Source: Nocardiopsis flavescens (GTDB taxonomy: Bacteria; Actinomycetota; Actinomycetes; Streptosporangiales; Streptosporangiaceae). Taken from it: a stretch of 64,000 nucleotides of DNA. The notes below the pieces were generated by a model that ran no database searches, was not told the DNA's origin, and saw only the letters and a list, made by a program, of their open reading frames with translations. Position 1 is the first letter of the stretch; each line of letters starts with the position of its first letter. The stretch is from NCBI RefSeq assembly GCF_900141985.1, contig NZ_FQZK01000011.1, forward strand, positions 1 to 64,000, in the 5' to 3' direction. Shown piece after piece: positions 26,044 to 33,674 of this stretch. A program made the translations under genes and the position numbers.

Positions 26044-28035
26044 TCACCCGGCGACCGGCACCTGGGCCCCCTTCCTGACCAGCACCGGGGCCCGGTCCAG
26101 CGGGGCGTCCAGCACGATCTCCGCGCCGCCGGGGTGCGTCCGCCCCGTCCACGGGTCCGTCCAGTCCGCCCCCCGCGGCAGGTACACCCGGCGCAAGCGC
26201 GCGCCGTACTCGGTGACCGGGGCGACCAGCAGGTCCGGGCCGAACAGGAAGGAGTCGCCCTCCTCCCAGGCGCGCGGGTCTCCGGGGAAGTCCACGAACA
26301 GCGGCCGCATCGGCGGCAGCCCGCGCTCGTGCGCGGCCCGCATCTGCTCCATGACGTAGGGGCGCAGCCGCTCGCGGAGCAGCAGCAGCTCCCGCAGCCG
26401 CCCGTAGACCTCCTCCCCGTAGGACCACACCTCGTTGGGCCCGCCCGACATCCCCGGGTACAGGGCGTGCGAGAACGGCTCCCGGTACCCGTGCAGCCGC
26501 AGCAGCGGGCAGAACACCCCGTACTGGAACCACCGCACCATCAGCTCCCGGTACTCGGGGTCCTCCTGGTCGCCGCCGTGGAACCCGCCGACGTCGGTGG
26601 TCCACCACGGGATCCCCGACATCGCCACGTTCAGGCCGGCCCGGACCTGGGCCCGCAGGGACGCGAAGGTCGGGGCGATGTCCCCCGACCACAGGGCCGC
26701 CCCGTACCGCTGGGAGCCCGCCCACGCGGAGCGGCACAGGGTGATGACCTCCTCCTCCCCGGCGGCGAGCATCCCCTCGTAGAAGGCGCGGGCGTTCTCG
26801 CGCGGGTAGATGTTGCCCACCTCCTCCCCCGGCCCCGCGTGGTAGCGCAGGTTCCCCGGGTGGCCGGGCTTGAGCTCGGGCTCGCAGGCGTCCAGCCACC
26901 ACACGCGGATGCCGAGGGAGTGGTAGTTCTCGCGGGCGCGGTCCCACACGTAGGCGCGGGCCCCGGGGTGGGTGGGGTCGTAGAAGGAGACCTGGACGTG
27001 GGAGTCCACGCCCTTGTCCGCCCAGTCGGCGTGCACCGGCGGCCCCTGCTCGGTGGCCACCAGGTGCCCGGCGGCCATCATCGGCGCGTAGTTCTCGCTG
27101 AGCGGGCTCACCGACGGCCACACGGACACCATCAGCTCCACGCCCATCTCCCGCAGCTCCGCGACCATCGCCGCGGGGTCGGGCCACTCGGCCGGGTCGA
27201 ACCGCCAGTCGCCCAGGTGGGTCCAGTGGAAGAAGTCCGCGACGATGACCGACAGCGGCAGCCCCCGGTCGCGGTACCCCCGGGCGACCTCCAGCAGCTC
27301 CTCCTGGGTCTTGTAGCGCAGCTTGCTCTGCCAGAACCCCGAGGCGAACTCCGGGAGCATCGGCGCGTGCCCGGTGGCGTCGGCGTAGCGCTCCAGGACC
27401 GCGGCGGGCCCGGGGCCGGCCGTGATCCAGTAGTCGATCTGGCGGGCGCTGTCGGACGTCCAGCGGGTGCCGTTGGCGGCGAACTCCACCCGGCCCACCG
27501 CCGGGCTGTTCCACAGCAGCCCGTAGCCGCGCGAGGAGACGACGAAGGGGACGGTGACCTCCGCGTTGCGCTGCACCAGGTCCACCACCGCGCCCTTGTG
27601 GTCGAACAGGCCGTGGGTGTGCTGGCCGAGCCCGAACAGGCGCTCGCCGTCGTAGGCGCGGAACCGCTGCTCGATCCGGTAGTAGCCGTTGCCGGTGGAG
27701 GAGTAGGCGCGCGGGCCCGGCCACCAGAAGTGGGCGCGCTCCTCGGCGAGCAGCTCCTCCCCGGCGCCGGCGCCCCCCGTCCGCAGGAAGCGGAGCATGC
27801 CGGAGGAGTCGACCTCGGCCGCGATCGCGCCGTTGGACAGCAGGGCGCGGTCCCCGTCCAGGGTCAGCCGCGGCTTCCCGCCCCCGGCGGGGGGATCGTC
27901 CAGCGCCCCGGGCAGGTCCTCGCGCAGGGCGGACAGCCCGGCCTGGACCCGCAGGCCGTCGGCGCCCCAGGCGCGGACCCGGACGACCTGGTGGCCGCCC
28001 CGCCACTCGACTCCGTCCTCGATCTCGTTGAACAT
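26044..28035 (-). CDS. GH31 alpha-xylosidase
   Basis: This 663-aa enzyme is a family 31 glycoside hydrolase, here most likely the alpha-xylosidase that removes the non-reducing-end xylose from xyloglucan oligosaccharides. The N-terminal beta-sandwich carries LFGLGQHTHGLFD; the barrel has FWQSKLRYKTQEELLEVA, the nucleophile D382 in WWLDACEPE (the WW-L-DA-EPE form seen in xyloglucan alpha-xylosidases rather than starch glucosidases) and the expected acid/base D452 in LWSGDIAP. WWTTDVGGFHGG follows. No signal peptide or PA14 insert is present, so it is cytoplasmic and compact. The start has AAGGACGAG upstream. A 26-bp palindromic operator sits between it and lacI. Other alpha-glycosidase activity is possible but unlikely in this context. 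Confidence 0.9.
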   Translation of the reverse strand: MFNEIEDGVEWRGGHQVVRVRAWGADGLRVQAGLSALREDLPGALDDPPAGGGKPRLTLDGDRALLSNGAIAAEVDSSGMLRFLRTGGAGAGEELLAEERAHFWWPGPRAYSSTGNGYYRIEQRFRAYDGERLFGLGQHTHGLFDHKGAVVDLVQRNAEVTVPFVVSSRGYGLLWNSPAVGRVEFAANGTRWTSDSARQIDYWITAGPGPAAVLERYADATGHAPMLPEFASGFWQSKLRYKTQEELLEVARGYRDRGLPLSVIVADFFHWTHLGDWRFDPAEWPDPAAMVAELREMGVELMVSVWPSVSPLSENYAPMMAAGHLVATEQGPPVHADWADKGVDSHVQVSFYDPTHPGARAYVWDRARENYHSLGIRVWWLDACEPELKPGHPGNLRYHAGPGEEVGNIYPRENARAFYEGMLAAGEEEVITLCRSAWAGSQRYGAALWSGDIAPTFASLRAQVRAGLNVAMSGIPWWTTDVGGFHGGDQEDPEYRELMVRWFQYGVFCPLLRLHGYREPFSHALYPGMSGGPNEVWSYGEEVYGRLRELLLLRERLRPYVMEQMRAAHERGLPPMRPLFVDFPGDPRAWEEGDSFLFGPDLLVAPVTEYGARLRRVYLPRGADWTDPWTGRTHPGGAEIVLDAPLDRAPVLVRKGAQVPVAG

Positions 28036-28106
28036 GGCTCGTCCTTCCGGTCGGGGGGTGGGGCCGCGCGGTCGGCGCGGTCACGATCGGTGGGTGGGCG
28101 CGCACC

Positions 28107-28132
28107 CGGTCGTCGAAGCGCTTCGACGACCG
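28107..28132. promoter_or_regulatory. LacI-type operator upstream of GH31, 26-bp palindrome
   Basis: The core TCGAAGCGCTTCGA is extended to a perfect 26-bp palindrome centred between 28119 and 28120. It lies 72 bp upstream of the GH31 start and 38 bp after the lacI stop. It is the most symmetrical of the four operators in the locus and so perhaps the strongest. Confidence 0.8.
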
Positions 28133-28169
28133 CTGCGGCGGACCGCCGGGCGCTCCGCGTCCGGCGGGG

Positions 28170-29156
28170 TCAGCCCGCGGGCGGCGCCGTGCTCCCGCCC
28201 GGGACGATCCGCGGTTCCAGGAGGGTGACCCCGGGCCGCTCGGGGCCCTCGATCCGGTCCATGAGCAGGGACACCGCGCGGGCGCCCAGCTCCTCGGCGG
28301 GCAGCTCCACGCGGGTCAGCTCGGGCACCCCGGGCGGCGGCGGCCCCAGGGCCACCACGGAGATCTCCGGGGGGACCCGGCCGTGCCCGGCGAACGCGTC
28401 CAACAGCGGGGCGAGCGAGGCCTCGTTGTGGACGATGAGGCCGGTGAGGCCCGGCCGGTCCCGGACCAGCGCGGAGGCCAGGCCGCCGGCGCCCGCCGGG
28501 TCGCAGGGGTGGAACGTGGCCCGCAGCCCGCGGCGGCGGGCGGCCGACTCGAACCCGGCCAGGGTCCGCTCGGCGAACCCGGTGCGGCGGCCGTACACCG
28601 AGGCGGGCTGGCCGACGAAGGCGATGTCGCGGTGCCCCAGGTCGGCCAGGTGGTCCACACAGGCGGAGCCCGCCGCCGCGAAGTCGAGGTCGACGCAGGT
28701 CAGGCCCCCGGTGTCGGCCGGGACCCCGATGAGCACCGAGGGCAGGCCCAGGGAGCGGAGCACCGGCACGCGGGCGTCGTCGGTCTCCACGTCCATGACG
28801 ACGACCCCGTCCACCAGCGCGCTGCCCGCCACCCGCCGCAGGCCCGCGGGCCCCTCCCCCTGGGTGAGCAGGAGGACGTCGTGGTCGTGGTCGCGTGCGG
28901 CGGTGACCACCGAGACCGCGAAGCGCATCGCCACGGGGACGTGGACGTCCTCGCGCAGGGGGACGACCAGCGCCAGCACGTTGCTGCGGCGGCTGGCCAG
29001 CGAGCGGGCGCCCGCGTGCGGGCGGTAGCCGAGGGCGTCGATGCTGTCGAGCACCCGGCGGCGGGTGGTCTCGGAGATCGAGCGCTTCCCGCTGAGGACG
29101 TAGGAGACCGTGCTGGGCGACACACCGGCGTGCCGGGCCACATCGGAGATCCGCAC
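28170..29156 (-). CDS. LacI-family repressor of the xyloglucan locus
   Basis: This 328-aa transcription factor is a LacI-family repressor. The N-terminal helix-turn-helix and hinge are VRISDVARHAGVSPSTVSYV and KRSISETTRRRVLDSIDALGYRPHAGARSL; the rest is a periplasmic-binding-protein-like sugar sensor domain (LALVVPLREDVHVP, VDGVVVMDVETDD, HLADLGHRDIAFVG). It should release its operators when it binds a xyloglucan-derived sugar. GTG at 29156 is chosen because the HTH begins right there; GTG at 29204 is in frame but would place the operator inside the gene. Its own operator at 29176-29189 suggests autoregulation. The effector sugar is unknown. Confidence 0.92.
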   Translation of the reverse strand: MRISDVARHAGVSPSTVSYVLSGKRSISETTRRRVLDSIDALGYRPHAGARSLASRRSNVLALVVPLREDVHVPVAMRFAVSVVTAARDHDHDVLLLTQGEGPAGLRRVAGSALVDGVVVMDVETDDARVPVLRSLGLPSVLIGVPADTGGLTCVDLDFAAAGSACVDHLADLGHRDIAFVGQPASVYGRRTGFAERTLAGFESAARRRGLRATFHPCDPAGAGGLASALVRDRPGLTGLIVHNEASLAPLLDAFAGHGRVPPEISVVALGPPPPGVPELTRVELPAEELGARAVSLLMDRIEGPERPGVTLLEPRIVPGGSTAPPAG

Positions 29157-29175
29157 GGTGCCGTCCCGTCCGTCG

Positions 29176-29189
29176 TCGAAGCGATTCGA
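29176..29189. promoter_or_regulatory. LacI-type operator upstream of lacI
   Basis: TCGAAGCGATTCGA, one mismatch from the perfect palindrome, lies 20 bp before the chosen lacI start. It indicates autoregulation by the LacI protein. The divergent small membrane protein operon starts at 29363, so it could in principle be affected too. Confidence 0.7.
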
Positions 29190-29362
29190 TGAGATGTTAC
29201 GCACGACACCACCCTGGCGCAATGCCTGCTCCGGGCACCAGAGTGGAGACCCGCCCCGGTGCGAAACCAGGGCGGCGGACCGGGCGTCTACCCGGTGGGA
29301 ACACCTGCGAGGGCCGTCCCCGCGACCGCTCGCTCCCCCGCTCCGCTTCTGGAAGGAAAACC

Positions 29363-29848
29363 GTGGGTGCCGCTCCACTCTTCCTCGTCTTCCCCGTGCT
29401 CTCCGTGCTCCTGGCCCTGGCCGCCCTGGTCACCGGGTTCGCCGCCCCCTACGGGCGGCGGGCGCTGACCGTCACGGGCGGCGCCCTGCTGCTGGCGGGC
29501 TCCGGGCTTGCCCTGGTGTTCGTGTTCGCGAGCGGCTCGATCTACGAGGTCGCGAGCTCCCTGAACGGCGGGCGGACCGGCTTCATCGTCCTCGACGTGT
29601 TCCAGGCGGTGGGCGACTTCCTCTGGGCGACCGGTCTGCTGCTCGTGGCCCTCGCGGCGACCCGCCGCCGCCCGCGGCCCCGCCCCGTGCAGGGGCCGCC
29701 CGCGTACCGGGGGGCTCCCGGGCACCCTGGGCACCCCGGGGCCCACGGGGCGCCGCACGGCGGCCCGCAGCGGGGCCCGTGGCAGGGCGGGCCGCCTCCG
29801 GGCGGCCCCGGCCACCCCGGCCCGCGCCCCCCGCACACCGCCGGCTGA
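29363..29848 (+). CDS. Small membrane protein 1 of 4, unknown
   Basis: I do not recognise this 161-aa protein. The N-terminal two-thirds contains three hydrophobic stretches (LFLVFPVLSVLLALAALVTGF, ALTVTGGALLLAGSGLALVFVF, VGDFLWATGLLLVALAA) that read as membrane helices. The C-terminal ~55 residues are a disordered Gly/Pro/His-rich tail (GHPGHPGAHGAPHGG), which could bind metal or act as a spacer. GTG at 29363 has GGAAGGA at 29351-29357. It leads a run of four small, similar-looking membrane proteins on the same strand, spaced 30 bp, overlapping, and 9 bp apart, so they are probably an operon. Not homologous enough to any known family for me to name. Confidence 0.65.
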   Translation: MGAAPLFLVFPVLSVLLALAALVTGFAAPYGRRALTVTGGALLLAGSGLALVFVFASGSIYEVASSLNGGRTGFIVLDVFQAVGDFLWATGLLLVALAATRRRPRPRPVQGPPAYRGAPGHPGHPGAHGAPHGGPQRGPWQGGPPPGGPGHPGPRPPHTAG

Positions 29849-29878
29849 CCACCCACGAGACCCGGAGATCACACGGAC

Positions 29879-30289
29879 ATGATCGGCCTCCTCTCCACCT
29901 TCCTGTTCGCCTGCCTGCCGCCCCTCGTGGTCGGCTCCCTCGCCCTGGTCCGCTCCTTCGGCGCCCCCTCCGGCCGGGGGGCCGCCGCCGCGGGCGGCGT
30001 GCTGCTGATCCTCGCGGGGCTGGTCGCGACCGGCTGGCAGGTCTACTACAGGTTCTTCGTCCTGCCCGACCCCTTCCACGCCTTCGGCGTCCTGCCGGTG
30101 CGGCCGGGCCTCGCCGAGGCGGTCACGCTCGGCGGCGGCGCGCTGGGGGCGGGCGGACTGATCCTGCTGCTGGTCGCCGTACTGAGCGCCCGCAGGTTCC
30201 AGGACGGGCCGCAGGGCCCGCCCGCGTCCCCGGCGCCCCGGGGGCCCCTGCCCCCGCACGCCGCACCGTCCACGGGAGGACCCCGATGA
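29879..30289 (+). CDS. Small membrane protein 2 of 4, unknown
   Basis: The 136-aa product is a predicted membrane protein with helices near residues 2-24 (LLSTFLFACLPPLVVGSLALV), 35-52 (AAAGGVLLILAGLVATGW) and 82-103 (LGGGALGAGGLILLLVAVLSA), followed by a Pro-rich tail. Its layout (hydrophobic helices, short loop with YYRFF, disordered Pro tail) resembles the previous gene, suggesting a diverged tandem family. GGAGA lies 10 bp before the ATG. Its stop overlaps the next start as ATGA, so translation is coupled. No functional motif is recognised. Confidence 0.62.
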   Translation: MIGLLSTFLFACLPPLVVGSLALVRSFGAPSGRGAAAAGGVLLILAGLVATGWQVYYRFFVLPDPFHAFGVLPVRPGLAEAVTLGGGALGAGGLILLLVAVLSARRFQDGPQGPPASPAPRGPLPPHAAPSTGGPR

Positions 30290-30666
30290 CCGAGATGACG
30301 GACCTCACCCCCCTGGTGTCGTCCCTGCCCGCACTGCTGTTCGTCCTCGCCCAGATCGCCCTGGGCGTCGCGGCGCTGGCCGCCGTCCCGCGCCTGGGGC
30401 CGGAGCGGCGCACGGCCGCGCTGGCCGGCGGCGGCCTCGTGGTGGCGGGCGGGCTCCTGACCGGCGGTTTCCGGCTGCTGCTCCTCTTCGCTCCCGCGAT
30501 CCCCGCCCAGACGTCCCTGCTGGGCGTGCTGGGCGTCGTGCCGCCGCTGGTGTTCGCCGGGGGCCTGCTCGGCCTCGTCCTCGCCGCCACCGCGAAGCCG
30601 GCGGCCCCCGGCCCGTATCCGCCCCCCGGTACCCGCCCGGGCGCGTACCCCCACCCCGGCCGTTAG
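30286..30666 (+). CDS. Small membrane protein 3 of 4, unknown
   Basis: This 126-aa protein has three or four hydrophobic segments (LVSSLPALLFVLAQIALGVAAL, AALAGGGLVVAGGLLTGGF, LLGVLGVVPPLVFAGGLLGL) and a short Pro/Gly tail (YPPPGTRPGAYPHPG). The ATG at 30286 overlaps the upstream stop and has a strong GGGAGGA at 30274-30280, so longer upstream reading in this frame is rejected. The same plan as its neighbours suggests a duplicated family. No catalytic motif is visible. Confidence 0.62.
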   Translation: MTEMTDLTPLVSSLPALLFVLAQIALGVAALAAVPRLGPERRTAALAGGGLVVAGGLLTGGFRLLLLFAPAIPAQTSLLGVLGVVPPLVFAGGLLGLVLAATAKPAAPGPYPPPGTRPGAYPHPGR

Positions 30667-30675
30667 GAGACCGAC

Positions 30676-31494
30676 ATGACCACGAGTGACCCCGGCCTGC
30701 TCATCGGCGCCCTGTTCAACGCCCTGATCGTCGCGCTGCCGCCGGTGGCGGTCGCGATCGTCGCCCTCGTCCGGGCGCGGCGCTCGGCCGCGCCCGGCAT
30801 GATCGGCGCCGCGGGCGTGCTGCTCCTGGGCTCCGGACTGCTCGGCGCCCTGTTCCAGGTGCTGTGGGTGCTGCTCCCGCGCTCCCTGTCCGACCCGCTG
30901 GCGGTGCTGTCGGTCATGGGCCTGGTCCAGACGGTGGTGGTCGGCGCGGTGACGACCACCGGCCTGTTGCTCCTGGTGCTGGGCCTGTGGCGTGGCCGGG
31001 CGGGCGCGGCCCGCACCGTCCCCGCGCGGGGCGGGTACGGCCACGGGGGCGGCGACGCCGGCTCCCCGGCGTACCACGGCGGCGACCACGGCGGGTACCG
31101 CGGGGACGGGTACGGCCACCACACTCCGCAGGACGGCGGGTACGGCGCCCCGGCGGGGCACCACGGCGGCGGCGGGCCCGACGGCCGGCACGCAGGGGAC
31201 GGCGGGCCCGACGGCCGGCACGCAGGGGGCGGCGGCCCCGAGGCCCCGCCCGCGCAGGGCCAGCCCGGCGACCCCGGTTCGTCGCCCTCCCAGGGCGCGC
31301 CCGCGTCCTCCGCGTCCCCCGGCTCCCCCGCCGCGTCCGGTGCCTCCGGTGGCGGGTTCTGGAGCGGCCTGTTCGGCGGAGGGGACTCCGGAGGCGGTTG
31401 GAGCGGCTGGGGCGGCGGTGACTCCGGAGGCGGCTGGGGTGGAGGCGACTCCGGCGGCGGGGGCGGCGACGGCGGTGGGGGCGGCGGCGACTGA
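30676..31494 (+). CDS. Small membrane protein 4 of 4, Gly-rich tail
   Basis: The 272-aa last member of the cluster has three membrane helices in its first ~110 residues (GALFNALIVALPPVAVAIVAL, IGAAGVLLLGSGLLGALFQVL, VVVGAVTTTGLLLLVLGLW) and then a ~160-residue disordered tail rich in Gly, His, Pro and Ser. The tail contains a 30-bp tandem DNA repeat (31171-31230, encoding GGPDGRHAGDG twice) and ends in a long (DSGGGWGGG)-type run. AGGAG overlaps the previous stop. A tail like this could be surface-exposed or bind metals. The function is unknown and the family seems lineage-restricted, which is an impression rather than a search result. Confidence 0.62.
   Translation: MTTSDPGLLIGALFNALIVALPPVAVAIVALVRARRSAAPGMIGAAGVLLLGSGLLGALFQVLWVLLPRSLSDPLAVLSVMGLVQTVVVGAVTTTGLLLLVLGLWRGRAGAARTVPARGGYGHGGGDAGSPAYHGGDHGGYRGDGYGHHTPQDGGYGAPAGHHGGGGPDGRHAGDGGPDGRHAGGGGPEAPPAQGQPGDPGSSPSQGAPASSASPGSPAASGASGGGFWSGLFGGGDSGGGWSGWGGGDSGGGWGGGDSGGGGGDGGGGGGD
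31171..31230. repeat. 30-bp tandem repeat in the Gly-rich tail
   Basis: Bases 31171-31200 and 31201-31230 are tandem copies of a 30-bp unit differing at one base. They encode two copies of a ten-residue GGPDGRHAGD-type unit and keep the frame. Confidence 0.8.
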
Positions 31495-31515
31495 ACCCGC
31501 CCACGAGCGCACCAC

Positions 31516-31541
31516 ACGGCGCGGCCGGGAGGCCGCGCCGT
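31516..31541 (+). terminator. Hairpin after the small membrane protein cluster
   Basis: ACGGCGCGGCC (31516-31526) pairs perfectly with 31531-31541 over 11 bp around a GGGA loop, 21 bp after the last gene of the cluster. The 327-bp gap between this cluster and the convergent STAS gene holds this hairpin and the one at 31757, and no gene I can support. Confidence 0.65.
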
Positions 31542-31756
31542 ACGCGTGTACGGGAACCGTGGCCCGGGGCCGCCCCGGCAGGCGCCGTCCGCCGGGCCGG
31601 CCCGGCGGACACGACCGGCACCGGCGAGCATCCGGTCCCGCCGGGCGCCGTCACACCTGCGCGAACACCGGGTGCTCACACGCGGACCCGGCCGACACCG
31701 CAGAACATCCGCCCCACCGCACGCCGGCGCACGGGCACCGGGTTCGGGCACGCGGA

Positions 31757-31788
31757 CACGGCCGGGCGTCGAGGGGCGTCCGGCCGTG
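31757..31788 (-). terminator. Hairpin after the STAS gene
   Basis: CACGGCCGG (31757-31765) pairs with CCGGCCGTG (31780-31788) over 9 bp with a 14-nt loop, 34 bp downstream of the STAS gene on the minus strand. Probable terminator. Confidence 0.5.
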
Positions 31789-31821
31789 CGGGTGTTCGCG
31801 GTGCGGCTGTCGGGGCTGCGG

Positions 31822-32190
31822 TCAGCCCGCCTGGCGCTTCTCCAGCGCCTCCATGGCGGCGACGGCGGTGGCCACCGTCTGGTGGACGGGAACCTGTCGG
31901 TGCAGGCCGACCAGGCGGACGACCTTGGTGACGCGTTCGTTGAGGGCCGCCAGCGCCAGCGCCCCGTCCCGCTCACGGACGGTGCGGTAGGCGTTGATGA
32001 TGACGTTGAGGCCGCTCGAATCCATGAAGTCGAGCCCCGACATGTCCAGGATCAGCCACGGTCCGTGGTCGTCGATCGCGGACCGTACGTGCTCCTGGAG
32101 GTCGTTGGTGGTCGCGATGTCGAGCTCGCCCTCGACCGCGACGATGACGCTGCGGCTTTCCACCCTTGTGCTCAGTCCGAGCCTGTGCAC
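31822..32190 (-). CDS. STAS-domain anti-sigma factor antagonist
   Basis: This 122-aa protein is a STAS-domain anti-anti-sigma factor of the SpoIIAA/RsbV type. Such proteins free a sigma factor by binding its anti-sigma kinase when unphosphorylated. The signature is LILDMSGLDFMDSSGLNVII, where the first Ser of DSSG is the likely phosphorylation site. Start GTG at 32190 is chosen because GGAGG lies seven bases upstream; GTG at 32196 and 32211 are too close to or upstream of that site. No sigma factor, anti-sigma kinase or phosphatase is adjacent, so its partner lies elsewhere, as is common in actinomycetes with many such regulators. Confidence 0.88.
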   Translation of the reverse strand: MHRLGLSTRVESRSVIVAVEGELDIATTNDLQEHVRSAIDDHGPWLILDMSGLDFMDSSGLNVIINAYRTVRERDGALALAALNERVTKVVRLVGLHRQVPVHQTVATAVAAMEALEKRQAG

Positions 32191-32462
32191 GTTCACTCCT
32201 CCCGACCCCACGTTGAGTTGGCGAGGGGTCCCTTCGCTTGACCATACTCAGCCGCACGGCCCGCGCCCACCGGGTCCGCCCCCACTCCCACGGGGCCGGC
32301 CCACCGAGGAGGGAGGCGCTCGCGCGTCCGCGTGTCCGGTAAGTCGTTGGACACACACGGTATAAGCCCGGCGGGCGTTCGGGAATGGCATCTTGCAAGA
32401 AATTTTCGCCTCAGGGGCACGAACTCCTCACACCCTGCCCGAATTCACCCGTTGACTCTGGG

Positions 32463-33575
32463 TCATTTCACGATATGGGACCCACTCTCCGCGGGGCCGG
32501 GGCGATCCGAATCGCCGTCGGCGACCGTCCCGCCGCCCTCCGCGGCCCCCGGTGGCTCCGCGTTCCGGCCGCCGTCACCCTGGGTGAACAGGGCGAGGAG
32601 CTCCCCGGCGGCGAGGGTGGCCGTGGTGTCCCCCGACCGCACCTCCCGCTCCAGCTCCGGGACGCGGGCGCCCACACCCGGGTGCCGCAGGAACGCGTCC
32701 ATCAGCCGGTCGCGGACCTGGTCCCACATCCAGCTGACCCGCTGCCCGCTGCGGCGCTCGGCCAGCGCCCCGTCCTCCTCCAGCGCCTCGCGGTGCGCCA
32801 GGACGGTGTCCCACACCTCGTCCAGGCCCTCGCCGGTGAGCCCGCTGCACGTGAGCACCGGGGGCCGCCACCGCGGGTGGACCGGCTGGAGCAGGCGCAG
32901 CGCCCGCGACAGCTCGCGGGCCGCCTTGCGGGCGTCGGCGGCGTGCGGGCCGTCGGCCTTGTTGACCGCGACCACGTCCACCAGCTCCAGCACGCCCTTC
33001 TTGATGCCCTGGAGCTGGTCCCCGGTGCGGGCCAGCGTGAGGAACAGGAAGCAGTCGACCATCGCGGCGACCGTCACCTCGGACTGGCCCACCCCCACGG
33101 TCTCCACCAGCACCACGTCGAACCCGGCCGCCTCCATGAGCAGCATGGTCTCCCGGGTGGCCCGCGCCACCCCGCCCAGCGTCCCGGCGGTCGGCGAGGG
33201 CCGGATGAACGCGGCCGGGTCCACCGCCAGGCGGGACATCCGGGTCTTGTCGCCCAGGATGCTGCCGCCCGACCGGGTGGAGGAGGGGTCCACGGCGAGC
33301 ACCGCGACCCGGTGGCCCGCCCCCGTCAGCCGGGTGCCCAGCGCGTCGATGAACGTGGACTTGCCCACCCCCGGCACACCGGTGATGCCCACCCGCCGGG
33401 CTCCGCCGGTGTGCGGGAGCAGGCGCACCAGCAGGTCCTGGGCGGCCCGGGCGTGGTCGGCGCGGCGCGACTCCACCAGGGTGATCGCCCGCGCCAGGGT
33501 GGGCCGGTGCCCGGCCAGCACCCCCTCGGCCAGCGCGGCCACGTCCACCGGTCCGCGCCGTCGCGTCCGCTCCAC
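32463..33575 (-). CDS. meaB: MeaB-type GTPase, methylmalonyl-CoA mutase chaperone
   Basis: This 370-aa G-protein of the MeaB/ArgK family loads and protects the cobalamin cofactor of methylmalonyl-CoA mutase. The G1 loop is GITGVPGVGKST, with VLAVDPSSTRSGGSILGDKTRM, ETVGVGQSE (G3 region) and AVNKAD (G4) following. It lies downstream of mutB on the same strand after 99 bp, the classic neighbourhood. The GTG start has a strong GAGGAGG just upstream. The C-terminal ~40 residues are a variable tail. It is predicted to be cytoplasmic and to form a complex with MutA/MutB. The older name argK (arginine transport kinase) is misleading here. Confidence 0.95.
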   Translation of the reverse strand: MERTRRRGPVDVAALAEGVLAGHRPTLARAITLVESRRADHARAAQDLLVRLLPHTGGARRVGITGVPGVGKSTFIDALGTRLTGAGHRVAVLAVDPSSTRSGGSILGDKTRMSRLAVDPAAFIRPSPTAGTLGGVARATRETMLLMEAAGFDVVLVETVGVGQSEVTVAAMVDCFLFLTLARTGDQLQGIKKGVLELVDVVAVNKADGPHAADARKAARELSRALRLLQPVHPRWRPPVLTCSGLTGEGLDEVWDTVLAHREALEEDGALAERRSGQRVSWMWDQVRDRLMDAFLRHPGVGARVPELEREVRSGDTTATLAAGELLALFTQGDGGRNAEPPGAAEGGGTVADGDSDRPGPAESGSHIVK

Positions 33576-33674
33576 GCGGCCTCCTCGTCTCTCGTGGGCC
33601 CGGGGCCCGTGCCCCCGGTCCGCCGCCCCGTCACACCCTCCGTACCCCGGGGCGGCCGGCCCCTCCCGCTCCGG

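Noticed and set aside
32391..32400. Palindrome TCTTGCAAGA near the STAS promoter
   Set aside because: A 10-bp palindrome alone is expected by chance and nothing links it to a promoter element.
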